A stretch of 5,594 nt of DNA from Actinomycetes bacterium (GTDB lineage Bacteria > Actinomycetota > Actinomycetes > S36-B12 > UBA5976): positions 1 through 5,594 of the forward strand of contig JAJXSV010000167.1 in assembly GCA_021784375.1 (NCBI GenBank). The letters are read 5' to 3'. Positions within the stretch are counted from its first letter, which is position 1. Each line of letters begins with the position of its first letter. The translations under genes were made by a program, and so were the position numbers. The notes under the pieces are model-generated. The model had not been told where the DNA came from and did no database searches. It saw only the letters and a list, made by a program, of their open reading frames with translations. Of the stretch, positions 5,112 to 5,594 are shown in pieces.

Positions 5112-5594
5112 ATGACCGACTACTTCCACATGAGCCCCGCGGTGCGCGAGGCCCTGGCCGACGGCCAGCCCGTGGTGGCGCTGGAATCCACGATCTTCAC
5201 GCACGGCCTGCCACGACCACGCAACCTGGAAGTGGCCCTCGAGGGCGAGTCCGTCATCCGTGGGGCCGGCGCCGTCCCCGCCACCATCGGCGTCCACCGT
5301 GGGGTCCCGACGGTCGGCCTCAGCACAGCGCAGATCGCGGACATGGCCAACGATGATGCCCTCATCAAGGCCAGCACCCGCGAACTGGCATACGCAGCGG
5401 TGACCGGCGTCAGCGCGGGCACCACCATCGCAGCCACCGCATTCCTGGCCCGTGCCGCTGGCATCGACGTGTTCTCAACCGGCGGCCTGGGCGGCGTGCA
5501 CCACGGTGCCGAGTCCTCCTTCGACGAGTCCGCGGACCTCGTGGGCATGGCACGCACATCCATCGTGCTCGTGAGCTCCGGCGCGACGGCAATC
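5112..5594 (+). CDS. psuG: Pseudouridine-5'-phosphate glycosidase, 5' part (runs off the window)
   Basis: The first 161 codons of a PsuG (IndA-like) protein of usual length about 300. The enzyme reversibly splits pseudouridine 5'-phosphate into uracil and ribose 5-phosphate, in the cytoplasm, in pseudouridine salvage after a PsuK kinase. Seen: VVALESTIFTHGLPRPRN (21-38), GAVPATIGV (53-61), IKASTREL (85-92), FSTGGLGGVHHGAE (121-134) and FDESADL (137-143). Against E. coli PsuG numbering, E25, K86, H130 and D142 fit Glu31, Lys93, His137 and Asp149, a nearly constant offset of 6-7. At the same offset the Schiff-base Lys166 falls on T159 (codon ACG, 5586-5588) in the segment VSSGATAI, where relatives read CAG.KSI. 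The frame is open to the edge, so this is a partial gene and not a proven pseudogene. It is divergent from lysR, its likely regulator. A kinase gene may lie downstream, outside the window. Confidence 0.93.
   Translation, partial: MTDYFHMSPAVREALADGQPVVALESTIFTHGLPRPRNLEVALEGESVIRGAGAVPATIGVHRGVPTVGLSTAQIADMANDDALIKASTRELAYAAVTGVSAGTTIAATAFLARAAGIDVFSTGGLGGVHHGAESSFDESADLVGMARTSIVLVSSGATAI

Noticed and set aside
5112..5594. Calling psuG a pseudogene because of the missing lysine
   Set aside because: The frame is intact to the window edge and every other visible active-site residue is kept, so inactivation is not shown; it is listed as a partial gene with an unusual substitution.

Overview
The window is high-GC DNA with a strong G/C preference at third codon positions, an actinobacterial style of gene content (an MmyB-type XRE regulator, a DUF2255 protein) and start regions that look leaderless. 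A high-GC actinobacterium is the best guess; the genus cannot be named from the sequence. There are no RNA genes, insertion sequences, CRISPR arrays or phage genes. This is chromosomal housekeeping/accessory sequence with alternating divergent and convergent gene pairs.

Layout: (1) 1-96, no gene seen. (2) An MmyB-like XRE regulator (97-1038, minus) diverges over 120 bp from an aldo/keto reductase with an intact catalytic tetrad (1159-2010, plus). The pairing suggests a regulator-oxidoreductase module. (3) The reductase converges, 24 bp apart, on a 156-residue protein I do not recognise (2035-2505, minus). (4) That gene diverges over 100 bp from a PLP-dependent aminotransferase-fold protein of DegT/DnrJ type (2606-3655, plus). 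The gap carries an 8-bp inverted repeat and an 11-bp tandem repeat. (5) A DUF2255 protein follows on the same strand (3699 or 3693 to 4076), possibly co-transcribed. (6) A LysR regulator (4135-5016, minus) converges on it and diverges over 95 bp from psuG (5112 to the window edge, plus), which encodes pseudouridine-5'-phosphate glycosidase.

The most informative non-coding stretch is 5014-5105. It holds a T-N11-A dyad, a second dyad overlapping the -35, a 17-bp-spaced -35/-10 pair and a ribosome binding site, in the textbook order for a LysR-activated promoter. The LysR protein is therefore probably the regulator of psuG and of itself. The oddest coding observation is that the visible part of PsuG keeps the family's catalytic Glu, Lys, His and Asp positions but has Thr where the Schiff-base lysine is expected.

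I do not see a clearly new multi-gene system. The points worth following are local: the PsuG substitution, the LysR/psuG control region, the leaderless starts, and two poorly understood proteins.
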